Below, piece after piece: positions 5,852 to 6,140 of a DNA stretch of 6,140 bases. The notes beneath the pieces were generated by a model that saw nothing but the letters and a program-made list of their open reading frames with translations, was not told the DNA's origin and ran no database searches. The position numbers were made by a program, and so were the translations under genes. Origin of the DNA: Chloroflexota bacterium (GTDB taxonomy: Bacteria; Chloroflexota; Anaerolineae; B4-G1; DUEL01). Where the stretch lies: assembly GCA_017743275.1 (NCBI GenBank), contig JAGHZG010000110.1:1-6140 (forward strand), written 5' to 3'. Numbering within the stretch: the stretch's first letter is position 1; each line of letters starts with the position of its first letter.

Positions 5852-6140
5852 ACTGTCGCGCCTTGGCGCCGTAGCGGACGTAGATGAGCGTCTGTTCCCA
5901 GACCTGCTTGACGAGCAGGAGGGTATCGAGGTCGCTGGCAATTTTATCGGTAACGAATTTCAATCGGTCATCTCTTTTTTCAGGAATTTTTGTATCATCT
6001 GGGAGCAGATTTGAGCATAAATTGAATAATTCTTCCTGGATAGTGTCTGCCAGTGATTTCTCCACCTCTCTAGTGCGAGAGAACAGGAAAAGGATACAGG
6101 CATAGACGCCGTTCTCCTGGAGAACCCCTAAGGTTTTCGT
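5850..6140 (-). CDS. Small-subunit-like protein (Cmr5/Cas11-like), 5' end cut by window edge
   Basis: The frame is open from the right edge to a TAG stop, giving 96 residues of C-terminal sequence. The first visible residues, TKTLGVLQENGVYACILFLF, resemble the Cmr5 helix that normally reads like 'LP..lqnNGLgqalaFL'. The tail QTLIYVRYGAKAR resembles the Cmr5 ending 'EaL.wLkRyA.A'. Between them is a charged linker (PDDTKIPEKRDDR). The content is predicted alpha-helical with no membrane segment or signal. If it is Cmr5, roughly 35-50 N-terminal residues lie outside. Small subunits pack along the target strand inside type I and III complexes. An alternative is the C-terminal Cas11-like end of a larger Cas10d. 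An internal GTG at 6065-6063 exists but the frame continues upstream of it. The gene is AT-rich (about 30-40% GC across 5941-6060) against high-GC neighbours, and its last codons contain the palindrome GCGCCTTGGCGC (5858-5869). Confidence 0.55.
   Translation of the reverse strand, partial: TKTLGVLQENGVYACILFLFSRTREVEKSLADTIQEELFNLCSNLLPDDTKIPEKRDDRLKFVTDKIASDLDTLLLVKQVWEQTLIYVRYGAKARQ

Overview
The window is part of a CRISPR-cas operon from a high-GC bacterium. All real genes lie on the minus strand, so transcription runs from the right edge to the left. The order of transcription is: a small-subunit-like gene cut by the right edge (5850-6140), a RAMP-superfamily gene (4963-5796), csc1/cas5 (4207-4944), an HD-less Cas3' helicase (1943-4051), cas6 (697-1551), and cas4 cut by the left edge (1-383). 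Open frames on the plus strand look like shadows of these genes.

Csc1, Cas3' without a nuclease domain, Cas6 and Cas4 are the type I-D signature set. However, the position where Csc2 (the I-D Cas7 backbone) normally precedes csc1 holds a different RAMP with a type III-like glycine-rich loop. The gene before that resembles the Cmr5/Cas11 small subunit of type III complexes. The window may therefore show a type I-D/type III hybrid or a divergent I-D variant. The large subunit (Cas10d or Cas10), any Csc2, cas1, cas2 and the CRISPR array are not visible and presumably lie outside.

Expected division of labour: Cas6 cuts pre-crRNA. The small subunit, RAMP and Csc1 (with an unseen large subunit) form the crRNA-guided complex. 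Cas3' unwinds target DNA, and a nuclease must come from another protein (in type I-D, the HD domain of Cas10d). Cas4 helps select and trim new spacers.

The operon is broken by two long non-coding stretches (384-696 and 1552-1942) holding three copies of a structured repeat. Each copy has a head hairpin, two near-palindromic 16-mers of the form GTCGGC-N4-GCCGAC, and a tail hairpin. One copy is in the opposite orientation to the other two, and its tail hairpin contains the cas6 stop codon. Two further palindromes sit upstream of cas4, and another overlaps the stop codon of the small-subunit gene. The small-subunit gene and the spacer before cas3' are clearly AT-richer than the rest.

Host: high GC, type I-D genes and palindromic intergenic repeats make me suspect a Chloroflexota bacterium, possibly a thermophile. 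This is inference from general familiarity, not a tested assignment.
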